64,000 bases of DNA from Sphingomonas sp. OK281 (GTDB lineage: Bacteria; Pseudomonadota; Alphaproteobacteria; Sphingomonadales; Sphingomonadaceae). The stretch is taken from NCBI RefSeq assembly GCF_900115295.1, contig NZ_FOVZ01000004.1:186001-250000 (forward strand). The letters are read 5' to 3'. The translations under genes were made by a program, and so were the position numbers. This document shows, piece after piece, positions 24,770 through 38,761 of this stretch. The first letter of the stretch is position 1, and every line of letters begins with the position of its first letter. Below the pieces are notes generated by a model. It had not been told where the DNA came from. It searched no databases and saw nothing but the letters and a program-made list of their open reading frames with translations.

Positions 24770-26941
24770 ATGTCGTCCCGCGCCCGTGTCCTGATCCTCA
24801 ACGCCGCCCTCGGGCCGCTCGACTACCGCGTGCCCGCTGGCATGAGCGTCGAGCCAGGGTCGGTCGTGGTCGCGCCGCTTGGGCCGCGGCAGTTGCTCGG
24901 CGTGGTGTGGGAGGCTGAACGGATGCCGTCCGACGCGGAGGTCGGCGACAACCGGTTGCGCAACCTGCTCGCCGTCGCGGACGTACCGCCCTTGGGTGCG
25001 CCGTTGCGGCGGCTGGTCGAGTGGACCGCGGATTATTACCTCGCGCCCGCGGCCTCGGTGTTGCGGATGACGCTGGCATCGACCTCGGCGCTGGAGGGTG
25101 CGCGGACGGCTGTCGAATATCGTTCCACCGGGGTGGTGCCGCCCCGCCTGACGCCCCAGCGTGAGCAGGCATTGGAGCGGATCGGTGATCGGCAGGGCCT
25201 GATCCGTGAGCTCGCCACGCTGGCGGAGGTCAGCGACGCAGTGATCCGCGGGCTGGTGAAGGTCGGCGCGATCGAGGCGGTCGAGGTGAGCATCGACGTC
25301 CCCTACCCCGTGCCCGATCCGTCGCATCACGAGCCGACGCTGTCCGAGGACCAGCGCGCAGCGGCGGATGCCTTGGTGGCGGGAGTGGCGGAGCACGCGT
25401 TCCACCCGACCTTGCTCGACGGCGTTACGGGCTCCGGCAAGACCGAGGTGTATTTCGAAGCGGTCGCGCAGGCGATCCGCGATGGTCGGCAGACGTTGGT
25501 GCTGCTCCCCGAGATCGCGCTGACCGAGCCGTTCCTCAAGCGCTTCCACGACCGCTTCGGGTGCGAGCCGATCGCGTGGCATTCGGGGCTGCGCTCGACT
25601 CAGCGGCGCAGGGCTTGGCGAGCAATCGCCAGCGGTGAGGCGCTGGTAACGGTGGGTGCACGGTCCGCATTGTTCTTGCCGTACCGCGACCTCGGGCTGA
25701 TCGTCGTCGACGAGGCGCACGAGACCAGCTTCAAGCAAGAAGAGGGCGTGCATTATCACGCGCGCGACGTGGCCGTGATGCGGGGGAAGTTCGAGGGGTG
25801 TCCGGTCATCCTCGCTTCCGCGACGCCGGCGATCGAGACGCGGCAGCAGGTGGTGACCGGACGTTACGCGGAGTTGAAGCTGCCGGGCAGGTTCGGTGCG
25901 GCGGAGATGCCGACCATCGAGCCGATCGACCTGATCAAGGAACCGCCCGAGCGCGGTCGCTGGCTGGCGCCGCGTCTGGTGAAGGCGATGCAGGCGACGC
26001 TGGAGCGCGGCGAGCAGTCGCTGCTCTTCCTCAACCGGCGGGGGTATGCGCCGCTGACCTTGTGCCGGACGTGCGGGCATCGGTTCCAGTGCCCGAACTG
26101 TACCGCGTGGATGGTCGAGCACCGCCTAACGCGAAGGCTGGCGTGCCATCATTGCGGCCATGCCGAACCGACGCCGCGCGTGTGTCCGGAATGCAAGGGT
26201 GAGGATACGCTGGTTGCCTGCGGGCCGGGGGTCGAGCGGATCGCTGATGAGGTGACGGCGCTGTTCCCCGAGGCGAAGACGGCCGTGGTGACCTCGGACA
26301 CGATCTGGTCGCCTGCCAAGGCGGCTGAGTTCGTCGGGCGGATGGAGGTTGGCGACATCGACATCGTCGTCGGCACGCAGCTAGTGACGAAGGGCTATCA
26401 CTTCCCCAACCTGACGTTGGTGGGCGTGGTCGACGCGGACCTCGGTCTGGACGGTGGCGATCTCCGTGCGGCCGAACGCACCTTCCAGCAGATCCGGCAG
26501 GTGTCGGGGCGTGCTGGCCGTGGCGAGAAGCCGGGGCACGTGTTCATCCAGACGCACAGCCCCGGCGCGCAGGTCATGCAGGCGCTGATCACCGGCGATG
26601 CGGATGCGTTCTACGCGGCGGAGACCGACGCGCGGAAGGATGCGGGGGCGCCACCGTTCGGACGCTATGCGGCGATAGTGGTGTCGTCGGAGGACCAGTC
26701 TTGCGCGCACGATACGGCCAAGTTGGTGGGGCGAAGTGCGCCCGAGGTCGAGGGGATGCACGTCTATGGCCCCGCGCCGGCGCCGCTGGCGATGTTGCGC
26801 GGGCGGCATCGGTATCGGCTGCTGGTCCATGCGCGGCGGGCGCTGGATGTGCAGGATGTTATCCGGGAATGGCTTGGGAAGCTGGACTGGCCGTCGAGGG
26901 TTCGGGTGACGGTCGACGTCGACCCGTATAATTTCTTGTAG
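24770..26941 (+). CDS. priA: Primosomal protein N' (PriA helicase)
   Basis: A 723-residue superfamily 2 helicase that restarts collapsed replication forks. The N-terminal 3'-DNA-binding domain is followed by Walker A GVTGSGKT (218-225, K224), DEAH at 314-317, the eight-Cys zinc region (CRTCGHRFQCPNC ... CHHCGHAEPTPRVCPEC, about 425-470), and helicase motifs VVGTQLVTKGYHFPN and QVSGRAGRG. It is the only + strand gene between the cyclase and the atp operon, whose last gene converges on it. Confidence 0.97.
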   Translation: MSSRARVLILNAALGPLDYRVPAGMSVEPGSVVVAPLGPRQLLGVVWEAERMPSDAEVGDNRLRNLLAVADVPPLGAPLRRLVEWTADYYLAPAASVLRMTLASTSALEGARTAVEYRSTGVVPPRLTPQREQALERIGDRQGLIRELATLAEVSDAVIRGLVKVGAIEAVEVSIDVPYPVPDPSHHEPTLSEDQRAAADALVAGVAEHAFHPTLLDGVTGSGKTEVYFEAVAQAIRDGRQTLVLLPEIALTEPFLKRFHDRFGCEPIAWHSGLRSTQRRRAWRAIASGEALVTVGARSALFLPYRDLGLIVVDEAHETSFKQEEGVHYHARDVAVMRGKFEGCPVILASATPAIETRQQVVTGRYAELKLPGRFGAAEMPTIEPIDLIKEPPERGRWLAPRLVKAMQATLERGEQSLLFLNRRGYAPLTLCRTCGHRFQCPNCTAWMVEHRLTRRLACHHCGHAEPTPRVCPECKGEDTLVACGPGVERIADEVTALFPEAKTAVVTSDTIWSPAKAAEFVGRMEVGDIDIVVGTQLVTKGYHFPNLTLVGVVDADLGLDGGDLRAAERTFQQIRQVSGRAGRGEKPGHVFIQTHSPGAQVMQALITGDADAFYAAETDARKDAGAPPFGRYAAIVVSSEDQSCAHDTAKLVGRSAPEVEGMHVYGPAPAPLAMLRGRHRYRLLVHARRALDVQDVIREWLGKLDWPSRVRVTVDVDPYNFL

Positions 26942-27000
26942 CGCTAGGGCTCAACCTAAGCGCGTACCAGCGCCGCAATGAGTATCATTTGCCTCGGAGA

Positions 27001-27112
27001 ATACCACCACCCCGGCGAAGGCCGGGGCCCAGTTGGGAGGCAGCGGTGATCAGCGTTGCGCTTCCTCACCTTGACCTTTCCACCTGGGCCCCGGCCTTCG
27101 CCGGGGTGGTAT
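27001..27112. repeat. Family B paired-hairpin repeat
   Basis: Inverted arms ATACCACC(AC)CCCGGCGAAGG and CCTTCGCCGGGGTGGTAT bound the element, with CCCAGTTGG in place of the CCCAATTGG seen in other copies. It lies between convergent priA and atpC and is followed 20 bases later by a family C hairpin. Confidence 0.9.
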
Positions 27113-27131
27113 TAGGTACCGAGGTAGTGTG

Positions 27132-27185
27132 TTCACCTGCGAAGGCGGGTGCCCAGTCTGGATCCCCGCCTTCGCGGGGAAACAA
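27132..27185. repeat. Family C repeat, compact form
   Basis: A short inverted repeat: the left hairpin CACCTGCGAAGGCGGGTG, then CCCAGTCTGGAT, then CCCCGCCTTCGCGGGG. The compact form recurs at 33444-33499 and 54676-54732, each time just after a family B element. Confidence 0.8.
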
Positions 27186-27206
27186 TCTTCGGTCAGTTAG
27201 GTGCGC

Positions 27207-27461
27207 TTACTCGCCAGCGTGTTCGGCGAGGACGGTCAGGCCCTTGGCGTTGACCTCGGCGAAACCGCCCTTGATCGCGATGATCTCGGGGGTGCCGTTC
27301 TGCGTGCGGTATACCTGCACACCGCCGTCGCGGACCGTCGACATGAAGGGCGCGTGGCCTTCGAGGACGCCGAAATCGCCTTCGGTTCCGGGAACGACGA
27401 CCATGTAGACCTCCTCCGAGCGGACGAGCTTTTCTGGCGTGACGAGTTCGAAATGCAGCAT
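27207..27461 (-). CDS. atpC: ATP synthase F1 subunit epsilon
   Basis: An 84-residue epsilon subunit: only the N-terminal beta-sandwich ([10 protein letters not shown]...[16 protein letters not shown]) is present. The C-terminal helical hairpin that inhibits F1 in other bacteria is missing, as is common in short alphaproteobacterial forms. It is the last gene of atpHAGDC and is separated from atpD by a family A repeat. Confidence 0.96.
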   Translation of the reverse strand: MLHFELVTPEKLVRSEEVYMVVVPGTEGDFGVLEGHAPFMSTVRDGGVQVYRTQNGTPEIIAIKGGFAEVNAKGLTVLAEHAGE

Positions 27462-27471
27462 CTTGTTCGCC

Positions 27472-27575
27472 TTCTCCCTTTCCCCTGCGGGGAGAGGGTC
27501 GGGGTGAGGGGCAGTACCGGGCGAGGCGCTCGTGGCGACCCCTCACCCCAACCCTCTCCCCGGAGGGGAGAGGGA
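27472..27575. repeat. Family A paired-hairpin repeat between atpD and atpC
   Basis: Arms with CCCTTTCCCC-tgc-GGGGAGAGGG and CCCTCTCCCC-gga-GGGGAGAGGG hairpins, inner GGGGTGAGGGG/CCCCTCACCCC arms, and a spacer with CGCTCGTGGC shared with the dnaK-dnaJ copy. It lies wholly within the operon gap. Confidence 0.92.
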
Positions 27576-27586
27576 GTCAGGTCGGC

Positions 27587-29979
<2,393 letters not shown>

Positions 29980-30033
29980 CTTCTCTTCCTGCTCCCTCGC
30001 TCCTCACAGAGGAGGGTCGGATTACACGCTCTG

Positions 30034-30136
30034 CTCCCTCTCCCCGTCGGGGAGAGGGTCGGGGTGAGGGGCAGTTGCAAAGCGCAACGCCCGGTACAAC
30101 CCCTCACCCCAACCCTCTCCCGCAGGGGAGAGGGAG
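30034..30136. repeat. Family A paired-hairpin repeat between atpA and atpG
   Basis: Arms CTCCCTCTCCCCGTCGGGGAGAGGG and the inverted CCCTCTCCCGCAGGGGAGAGGGAG enclose GGGGTGAGGGG/CCCCTCACCCC inner arms. The spacer differs from the other two copies (it contains CAACGCCCGGTACAAC), so arms are more conserved than spacers. Confidence 0.92.
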
Positions 30137-30140
30137 TTAA

Positions 30141-32229
<2,089 letters not shown>

Positions 32230-32309
32230 GGAACCTCTATCCTCGCCTGCAACGAATAACCGACCCAAAGGAAGAGAGGGCGCGAAAGCACCTCTCCTGG
32301 GACGCGGCG

Positions 32310-32338
32310 CGGTTAGCATCGGGTTGTCGGATTGGCAA
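32310..32338 (-). promoter_or_regulatory. Possible sigma-70 promoter of the atp operon
   Basis: On the minus strand TTGCCA (32338-32333), a 17-base spacer and TAACCG (32315-32310) lie about 80 bases upstream of the atpH GTG. The -10 match is poor. A GGGTTG/CAACCC inverted repeat overlaps the -35 region. The rest of the 328-base gap between atpH and the hydrolase gene holds a family C repeat and nothing else I can identify. Confidence 0.3.
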
Positions 32339-32421
32339 CCCGGCGGGAGGGTCAGGGGGACGGGTTTGTGACTGTTTTGTCATTGATCGAGGGTTGGAAG
32401 GGCCCGACCCCACCCCTCCCT

Positions 32422-32515
32422 GTCATCCCCGCGCAGGCGGGGATCCATATCCTCCGAACCCGGCGCTTTCACCGCACGGCCTGCCACTATGGCTTCCCGC
32501 CTCCGCGGGAATGAC
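32422..32515. repeat. Family C paired-hairpin repeat (long form)
   Basis: Arms GTCATCCCCGCGCAGGCGGG.. and ..CCCGCCTCCGCGGGAATGAC are inverted near-copies with their own hairpins, spaced by about 42 bases as in the copy at 17904-17997. It lies between the divergent atp operon and dienelactone hydrolase gene. Confidence 0.87.
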
Positions 32516-32557
32516 GGTATTGGGCAGACGTTACGACCAATCGACGAGGACGAGAGA

Positions 32558-33235
32558 ATGACCGGCACGATGGAAACGATGACCATGTCCGACGGCGCGA
32601 CTGTCGCGGTCTATCACGCGCAGCCGACCGGCGAGCGTCGCGGCGGCCTCGTGCTAGTGCAGGAGATCTTCGGCGTAACCGACCACATCCGCGACCTCTG
32701 CGACGAGTACGCGGCCGACGGTTACGAGGTCCTCGCCCCCGCGCTGTTCGACCGCGAGCATCCCGGCTTCGAAGCGGAGTATACGGGCGAAGGCTTCGCG
32801 CGCGGCGTCGAACTCGCGCGGCAACTGCACCCGTTCGACCTGTCGCTGAAGGACGTCCAGACCTGCATCGACACGCTCGCGTCCGCCGGCCCGGTGTTCG
32901 TCGTCGGCTATTGCTATGGCGGCTCGATCGCGTGGTTCGCCTCTACCAAGCTCACCGGCGTGGCGGCGGCGAGCGGCTATTATGGCAGCATGATCCCGGC
33001 GTCGGCGGACGAGGAACCGAAGGTGCCGGTCATCCTCCACTTCGGCCGCCATGACGATCATATCCCGATGGACGGCGTCGAGCAGGTCATCGCCAAGGAT
33101 TGGCCGAACGCGACGGTGTATGTCTACGAAGCGGGCCACGGCTTCAATTCGGACCGGCGGAAGGATTACCACGAGCCGAGTGCGGACCTGGCGAAGCAGC
33201 GCACGCTGGAGTTGTTCCGCGCGAATGGGGGCTGA
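32558..33235 (+). CDS. Dienelactone hydrolase family protein
   Basis: A 225-residue alpha/beta hydrolase. The triad fits dienelactone hydrolase: nucleophile C119 in GYCYGGS, D167 in FGRHDDHIP and H194 in EAGHGFN. A cysteine nucleophile is the DLH hallmark. Substrate is unknown; most paralogues of this type are not in chloroaromatic pathways and no such genes are near. The start at 32558 has GAGGA upstream; the longer frame upstream is repeat-derived. Confidence 0.9.
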   Translation: MTGTMETMTMSDGATVAVYHAQPTGERRGGLVLVQEIFGVTDHIRDLCDEYAADGYEVLAPALFDREHPGFEAEYTGEGFARGVELARQLHPFDLSLKDVQTCIDTLASAGPVFVVGYCYGGSIAWFASTKLTGVAAASGYYGSMIPASADEEPKVPVILHFGRHDDHIPMDGVEQVIAKDWPNATVYVYEAGHGFNSDRRKDYHEPSADLAKQRTLELFRANGG

Positions 33236-33262
33236 TCGACCGGCCGCATCCCGCAACCGATA

Positions 33263-33367
33263 CCACCCCGGCGAAGGCCGGGGCCCAATTGGAAAGGTGG
33301 CAATAATTGAGGGACGCGCTCCGTTAGCAATGTCCCCCAATTGGGCCCCGGCCTTCGCCGGGGTGGT
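33263..33367. repeat. Family B paired-hairpin repeat
   Basis: Arms ACCACCCCGGCGAAGGCCGG.. and ..CCGGCCTTCGCCGGGGTGGT with CCCAATTGG ends, almost identical to the copy at 21550-21655. A compact family C element follows about 77 bases downstream. Confidence 0.92.
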
Positions 33368-33443
33368 GGCTCTGATAGGGCCCACACAATAAGGCCGTCG
33401 GCACCGGTTGGCGCTAAAGACGCTAAGGCAGTCCCCGCTTCCT

Positions 33444-33499
33444 TGTTCTCCCGCGAAGGCGGGAGCCCAGTCTGGATCCCCGCCTTCGCGGGGAAACAA
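33444..33499. repeat. Family C repeat, compact form
   Basis: CTTGTTCTCCCGCGAAGGCGGGAG, CCCAGTCTGGAT and CCCCGCCTTCGCGGGG in a row; nearly identical to the copy at 54676-54732. It precedes the SDR stop by about 22 bases and could serve as its terminator. Confidence 0.85.
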
Positions 33500-33521
33500 C
33501 TTGGGGAGTTAAGCCCTCAAA

Positions 33522-34367
33522 TCACTCCCCCGGAAAATCGGCTCCAAGGCTATCCGCCTTATGAGCCTCGATCTCCTTCAGCCTCTCGGCCAGCTTCTTG
33601 GTCACCGCATCATACCCCCAAGCCCCCAACACCAGGTGCCGCGGCGGGTTCGCATTCTCGGTCAGCGCAATCATAGCTTCACCAGCCCGCACCGGATCGC
33701 CCGCCTGCGTCCCGCTAACCTCGCGCGTCCCATCCAGCCGCTTGCCCGCCGTATCGGCGTAGTCCGCGATCTTCACCGGCGTCTGCTTCAGCGAACGCCC
33801 AGCCCAATCCGTCCGGAACGGCCCCGGCTCCACGCACGTCACGTCGATCCCAAGCGGCTTAACCTCCGCCAGCAACGCGTCGGACCAACCCTCGACCGCA
33901 TGCTTCGACGCGGCATAATAGCCCGAGCCCGGAAATCCGACCTGACCAGCAACCGACGTGATGTTGATGATATTGCCGCTCTTTTGCGCACGCATCACCG
34001 GCAGCACGGCCCGCGTAAGCGCAAACAACCCAAACACGTTCGCATCGAACTGCGCGCGAATCTCGGACTCGACGCCCTCCTCGACCGACGCCTGATAGCC
34101 ATAGCCCGCATTGTTCACGAGCACGTCGATCCGTCCGAACTTGGCCTTGGCCTGCGCGACCGCATGGTCGATCTGCGCCTGCTCCGTCACGTCGAGCGAC
34201 AGTGCGAGCGCACGATCCTCGGCGCCTTCCGCCAGATCCGCGACGCGATCAGCATCCCGCGCAGTAACCACCGCACGCCAACCGCGCGCAAGCACGAGCT
34301 TAGCGAGTTCGCGACCGAAACCGGTCGAGCAGCCGGAAATGAACCAGACGGGCGTGTCGGAGGCCAT
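33522..34367 (-). CDS. Short-chain dehydrogenase/reductase
   Basis: A 281-residue classical SDR. The nucleotide loop reads SGCSTGFGRE (11-20), NNAG is at 85-88, catalytic S138 precedes Y151-x-x-x-K155 (GYYAASKH). The SGCSTGFG variant and the sequence up to VEPGPFRTDW are typical of the large group annotated as oxidoreductase/SDR with unknown substrate. The start at 34367 is chosen because the frame upstream lacks coding character. It is divergent from ada, 113 bases apart. Confidence 0.9.
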   Translation of the reverse strand: MASDTPVWFISGCSTGFGRELAKLVLARGWRAVVTARDADRVADLAEGAEDRALALSLDVTEQAQIDHAVAQAKAKFGRIDVLVNNAGYGYQASVEEGVESEIRAQFDANVFGLFALTRAVLPVMRAQKSGNIINITSVAGQVGFPGSGYYAASKHAVEGWSDALLAEVKPLGIDVTCVEPGPFRTDWAGRSLKQTPVKIADYADTAGKRLDGTREVSGTQAGDPVRAGEAMIALTENANPPRHLVLGAWGYDAVTKKLAERLKEIEAHKADSLGADFPGE

Positions 34368-34480
34368 GAGACATCTTTCGTTAGGGGGTATGCACGGAAG
34401 AACGGCCGGACCGCCGATTGGCTCCGCTTTGACCGCAAGCCGCGGGATGCGCGCGCGTCGCGACCGGCTATACCGGTCCA

Positions 34481-35527
34481 ATGAGCATCGCCCCCGACAC
34501 CGAAACCGCCTGGACCGCGTTCGAAGCCCGCGACCGCGCGTGGGACGGCCGGTTCGTCGTCGGCGTGAAGACCACCGGCATCTACTGCAAGCCAAGCTGC
34601 CCCGCGCGCCACCCAAAGCGCGAGAACGTCACCTTCCACCCCGATCCGCCGAGCGCCCGCGCCGCCGGCTTCCGCGCGTGCCTGCGCTGCACCCCGGACC
34701 AAGTCGGCCGCGACCGCATCGCCGTCGCCGCCGCGGTCTCGCTGCTCGAAGCCGCCGAAGACCGCCTCTCGCTAGACGAGGTCGCCGCCAGAGTCGGCTA
34801 CGCGCCGCATCATTTCCACCGCCTGTTCAAGCGCGCCACCGGCGTCACCCCGGCCGCCTACGCGCGTGCGCTCCGCACCGGCCGCACGGCCAGCGCCCTA
34901 TCGGAGGACTCGACCGTGACCGAAGCGATCTACGACGCCGGCTATTCCGCCCCCAGCCGCTTTTACGAAGCCGACGCGAAGCGGCTCGGCATGCCCCCCA
35001 GCGCCTGGGCACGCGGCGGCGAAGGCGTCACGATCCGCTGGACCACTGCCGGCACGAGCTTGGGCACGCTGTTCGTCGCCGCCACCGAAAAGGGCCTGTG
35101 TCGCGTATCGTTCGACGAAGACGCGGACGAACTCCATCGCCGCTTCCCTAACGCCACGATCGAACCCAGCGACGAAGCCCTCGCGGACCTGGCGGCGCAA
35201 GTCGTCGCAGCCGTGGAATCCCCCGACCGCGACCAAGACCTCCCGCTAGACGTCCGCGGCACCGCCTTCCAGGAAGCGATCTGGCAAGCCCTACGCACCA
35301 TCCCGATCGGCGAAACCCGAACCTACAGCGAACTCGCGGCCCTGGCCGGCCGCCCCGCCGCGGTTCGCGCAGCCGGCACCGCATGCGGCCAAAACCCCGT
35401 ATCGATCGTCATCCCCTGCCACCGCGCCCAGCGCATCGGCGGCGCGCTCGGCGGCTATGCCTACGGGCTGGACCGCAAGCGCGCGCTACTCGCGACCGAA
35501 GCTCAGCGCGCAGACTTGCAGGAATAA
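34481..35527 (+). CDS. ada: Bifunctional Ada: methylphosphotriester/O6-methylguanine methyltransferase and AraC regulator
   Basis: A 348-residue Ada. The N-terminal zinc domain holds C36, C40, C67 and C70 with C36 as the phosphotriester acceptor (GIYCKPSC). An AraC-type HTH spans about 80-175, and the C-terminal AGT domain has the acceptor C313 in IVIPCHR. Methylation of C36 turns Ada into an activator of its own regulon. Its last 25 bases overlap the end of the convergent protease gene. No alkA/alkB lies adjacent. Confidence 0.95.
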   Translation: MSIAPDTETAWTAFEARDRAWDGRFVVGVKTTGIYCKPSCPARHPKRENVTFHPDPPSARAAGFRACLRCTPDQVGRDRIAVAAAVSLLEAAEDRLSLDEVAARVGYAPHHFHRLFKRATGVTPAAYARALRTGRTASALSEDSTVTEAIYDAGYSAPSRFYEADAKRLGMPPSAWARGGEGVTIRWTTAGTSLGTLFVAATEKGLCRVSFDEDADELHRRFPNATIEPSDEALADLAAQVVAAVESPDRDQDLPLDVRGTAFQEAIWQALRTIPIGETRTYSELAALAGRPAAVRAAGTACGQNPVSIVIPCHRAQRIGGALGGYAYGLDRKRALLATEAQRADLQE

Positions 35528-37005
35528 ACCAGCTTCTCGTTCGGCAGCGGCGGCAATACCGCACGCACCGCAGCCTGCTGCCCCGCAAGCCGACCCAACG
35601 CCGCCTCATCCATGTTGCACACGTTCGGCACGACGCCCCGCGCGGTCCGCGCCGCCTCCATCCCCGCCGCCGACATCAGATAGCGCGTGTTCGAATAGAC
35701 GCGCGTCGCCGGATCGAACGACAGCACGGATACGGTCTGTTCGGCATCGGGCACCAGCACGCGGTCCCACCGGCCATTCGCGCCGACATATTGCGTCTTG
35801 CCATTCACACACCCCTTCGCGCCCCAGTCGATCGGCACGTCCTCGCTCGACGAGATCGTGATCCGGCTTCGCTCCGGGATCAGCGTGCACATCAGCTTGC
35901 CGAGCGCGGCATCGGGTGTCGATAGCCGCGTCTTGGGCAGCGCGGACAGCGGCACGTCGACCTCACCGGAGGGCCGCAACACGAACACGATGATCGCGAC
36001 CAGCACGCTCAGCCCACCGACGCCCAGCGCCCACACCGCCTGCCGCCGCTGGCCACGGGATTCGAGCAACCCCGCGCTCCCGATCACCAGCGCCCCCGCC
36101 ACCAGCAACAGCCCGGCGATCGCCATGACGTTCTCGCGCGCGCGCCCAGCCTCGGTCCGCGCCTTCTCCAGCGCGACCTCCCGAGTCATCGCATCCTGCG
36201 TCGCGGCGTCGCGCTTGGCGGATGCCGCATCGGCCGTCGCCCGCGCATCCGCGTCGGCGTCCTGTCGCAAGCGATCCTCGATCGACGTGCACCCCGTCCC
36301 GATCGACGCGTATGGCTGTTTCGCATCGTGGAGGAAGCCGGCCAACTCGGTATCCGCGATCGCGAACCCGAACGTCGAATCGCCCTCCTCGCCGCGTGTG
36401 ATCGCCGAGTTCACCCCGATCACCCGCCCACACCGGTCGAGCAGCGGCCCGCCCGAATTGCCGCGCGCGATGCTGGCCGTGTGAAGAAGCACCTCGACGC
36501 TGCTCAACACGCGCCGCCCGGAAAGCACGCCCTCCGACCGCACCGGCGTCATCGGCCGGATATAATCCGCCGCCGACCGCGCCGTCGCCAGGTCGACGTT
36601 CCCCGGAAAGCCCAGCGACACCACCGGATCGCCCTCGGTCATCGGCCCGGTATACAGCGCGCTCGGCGGCAGGCGCGCGCCGGTGAACTCGATCAGCGCC
36701 AGGTCGCGCTGCGAATCATACGCGATCACCTTGCCCTGGTACGACTTGCTGCCCTCGGTAGGGACGATGCCGACGACGACGTTGTCGGGATAGCGCTCGG
36801 CGAGATCGACGACGTGCGCGTTGGTGACGATCCGGTTGGGCGCGATCGCAAAGCCGCTGCCGTGGCCGAAGCCGACCACCTGATCGTCGACCACCGCGAT
36901 CGTCACGACGCGCACCACCCCGCGCCCGGTGGCGGCGATGTCGTCGGCCGATGCCGAGCTGGCCAACCCGAAGGTCAGCGCGAGGAGGAGCAGCAGGCGG
37001 ATCAT
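35503..37005 (-). CDS. Membrane-anchored trypsin-like serine protease with C-terminal domain
   Basis: A 500-residue protein. A signal peptide (1-20, ASA cleavage) precedes an S1-type protease domain with H64 (TNAHVV), D101 (RDLALIEF) and S184 (RGNSGGP). No PDZ is seen. Residues about 240-290 are a charged Ala/Asp/Arg coiled coil, followed by two hydrophobic spans (about 291-312 and 325-346) and a C-terminal 150-residue domain with four Cys (MCTLIPERS, KGCVNG, NVCNMD, YSCKSAR) that I do not recognise. Topology would put the protease and C-terminal domain on the same, periplasmic, side. Confidence 0.87.
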   Translation of the reverse strand: MIRLLLLLALTFGLASSASADDIAATGRGVVRVVTIAVVDDQVVGFGHGSGFAIAPNRIVTNAHVVDLAERYPDNVVVGIVPTEGSKSYQGKVIAYDSQRDLALIEFTGARLPPSALYTGPMTEGDPVVSLGFPGNVDLATARSAADYIRPMTPVRSEGVLSGRRVLSSVEVLLHTASIARGNSGGPLLDRCGRVIGVNSAITRGEEGDSTFGFAIADTELAGFLHDAKQPYASIGTGCTSIEDRLRQDADADARATADAASAKRDAATQDAMTREVALEKARTEAGRARENVMAIAGLLLVAGALVIGSAGLLESRGQRRQAVWALGVGGLSVLVAIIVFVLRPSGEVDVPLSALPKTRLSTPDAALGKLMCTLIPERSRITISSSEDVPIDWGAKGCVNGKTQYVGANGRWDRVLVPDAEQTVSVLSFDPATRVYSNTRYLMSAAGMEAARTARGVVPNVCNMDEAALGRLAGQQAAVRAVLPPLPNEKLVYSCKSAR

Positions 37006-37141
37006 GCGCCTGCCTTCGGGGAGTTCTTGACCGCGATCAACCCTTCGCGCTCGGCAGGACGATATCCGCCATTCCGGTTTGGTTAGCGAATTATCAAGCC
37101 TTGGCGCCTACCCCGGTGCGCAATCATCCAGGGATTTGGGC

Positions 37142-38689
37142 ATGAGCGCATTCGGGCGTCGTAATGGCATAAGCGGAGGGCAAGCGGCCCGGCCCGCATT
37201 CGGCGTCGCGCGGCCCATGCAAGGGGGGCCTGCGCAAGGCGGCCCCGCGCCGCGTCCCGAACAGGAGGGTGGCGCGCAATTTCCGCCGATCGACTCGCTG
37301 CCGATGCCCGGCGAGACCGACGGCTTCGGCCCCGGCACGATGCCCGGCGCGCAGATCGACGCGATGCAGCGCCTCTCCGATCGCCAGAACGCCAGCGGCG
37401 AAGCGGGCAACAGCCGCGTCGAGGGCTTCGAGCAATCGATCCACAAGATCAAGGAACAGGTCCTGCCGCGCCTGCTCGAACGCGTCGATCCAGAGGCGGC
37501 AGCGACGCTCGGCAAGGACGAACTTGCCGAGGAATTCCGCCCGATCATCGGTGAAGTCCTCGCCGAGCTGAAACTGACGCTCAACCGTCGCGAACAGTTC
37601 GCGCTGGAAAAGGTGCTGGTCGACGAGTTGCTCGGGCTCGGGCCTTTGGAAGAATTGCTGGCGGATCCGAACATCACCGACATCATGGTGAACGGTCCCG
37701 ACCAGACCTATGTCGAGCGCAAGGGCAAGCTCGAACTCGCACCGATCCAGTTCCGCGACGAGGAGCATCTGTTCCAGATCGCGCAGCGGATCGTGAACTC
37801 GGTCGGCCGCCGCGTCGATCAAACGTCGCCGCTCGCCGATGCGCGCCTGAAGGACGGCTCGCGCGTCAACGTGATCGTGCCGCCGCTGAGCTTGCGCGGT
37901 ACCGCGATCTCGATCCGTAAGTTCTCGGCGAAACCGATCACGCTCGACATGATGGCGAGCTTCGGATCGATGTCGCCGAAGATGGCGACCGCGCTGAAGA
38001 TCGCCGGCGCCTCGCGCTTCAACGTCGTGATCTCGGGCGGTACCGGTTCGGGCAAGACGACGATGCTCAACGCGTTGTCGAAGATGATCGACCCCGGCGA
38101 GCGCGTGCTGACGATCGAGGACGCCGCCGAGCTTCGCCTGCAACAGCCGCACTGGCTCCCGCTCGAGACGCGGCCCGCCAATCTGGAGGGTCAGGGCGAA
38201 ATCTCGATCCGCGATCTCGTCAAGAACGCGCTGCGTATGCGGCCGGACCGGATCATCCTTGGCGAAATTCGTGGCTCCGAGTGTTTCGACATGCTCGCCG
38301 CCATGAACACCGGTCACGACGGCTCGATGTGCACGCTCCACGCCAACTCCCCGCGCGAGGCGCTTGCGCGTATGGAGAACATGGTGATGATGTCCGACAT
38401 CAAGGTGCCCAAGGAAGCGATCTCGCGCCAGATCGCGGACTCGGTCGAGCTGATCATCCAGGTGAAGCGCCTCCGCGATGGCTCGCGCCGCGTGACCAAC
38501 ATCACCGAGGTGATCGGGATGGAAGGCCCGGTGATCGTCACGCAGGAGCTGTTCAAGTTCGAATATATGGATGAGTCGGCCGACGGGAAAATCCTGGGCG
38601 AATACCGCTCGATGGGGTTGCGGCCGTACACGCTGGAGAAGGCCAAGCAGTTCGGGTTCGACCAGGCGTATCTGGAGGCGTGCCTGTAG
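37142..38689 (+). CDS. cpaF: CpaF-family (Tad/type IVc pilus) secretion ATPase
   Basis: A 515-residue traffic ATPase. A Pro/Gly/Gln-rich disordered N-terminus (1-100) precedes the NTD1-like helical domain and the ATPase core with Walker [10 protein letters not shown] (299-307, K305), the Asp box [12 protein letters not shown], Walker [10 protein letters not shown] and the His box [13 protein letters not shown]. It powers assembly of Flp/Tad pili. No other cpa/tad gene is adjacent in the window: upstream is the protease gene, downstream a repeat. The start at 37142 follows AGGGATTTGGGC; an upstream start at 37079 is less likely. Confidence 0.93.
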   Translation: MSAFGRRNGISGGQAARPAFGVARPMQGGPAQGGPAPRPEQEGGAQFPPIDSLPMPGETDGFGPGTMPGAQIDAMQRLSDRQNASGEAGNSRVEGFEQSIHKIKEQVLPRLLERVDPEAAATLGKDELAEEFRPIIGEVLAELKLTLNRREQFALEKVLVDELLGLGPLEELLADPNITDIMVNGPDQTYVERKGKLELAPIQFRDEEHLFQIAQRIVNSVGRRVDQTSPLADARLKDGSRVNVIVPPLSLRGTAISIRKFSAKPITLDMMASFGSMSPKMATALKIAGASRFNVVISGGTGSGKTTMLNALSKMIDPGERVLTIEDAAELRLQQPHWLPLETRPANLEGQGEISIRDLVKNALRMRPDRIILGEIRGSECFDMLAAMNTGHDGSMCTLHANSPREALARMENMVMMSDIKVPKEAISRQIADSVELIIQVKRLRDGSRRVTNITEVIGMEGPVIVTQELFKFEYMDESADGKILGEYRSMGLRPYTLEKAKQFGFDQAYLEACL

Positions 38690-38761
38690 GGGAGTCGCCG
38701 ATTGCACCCACCTCCTCGACTGTTACCGTCCCTGTTAAGCCGATCACCTGGGCGTAGGCCA

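Noticed and set aside
27001..27185. Closely spaced palindromes taken for a CRISPR array
   Set aside because: Units are inverted pairs, not direct repeats with uniform spacers, and no cas genes are present.
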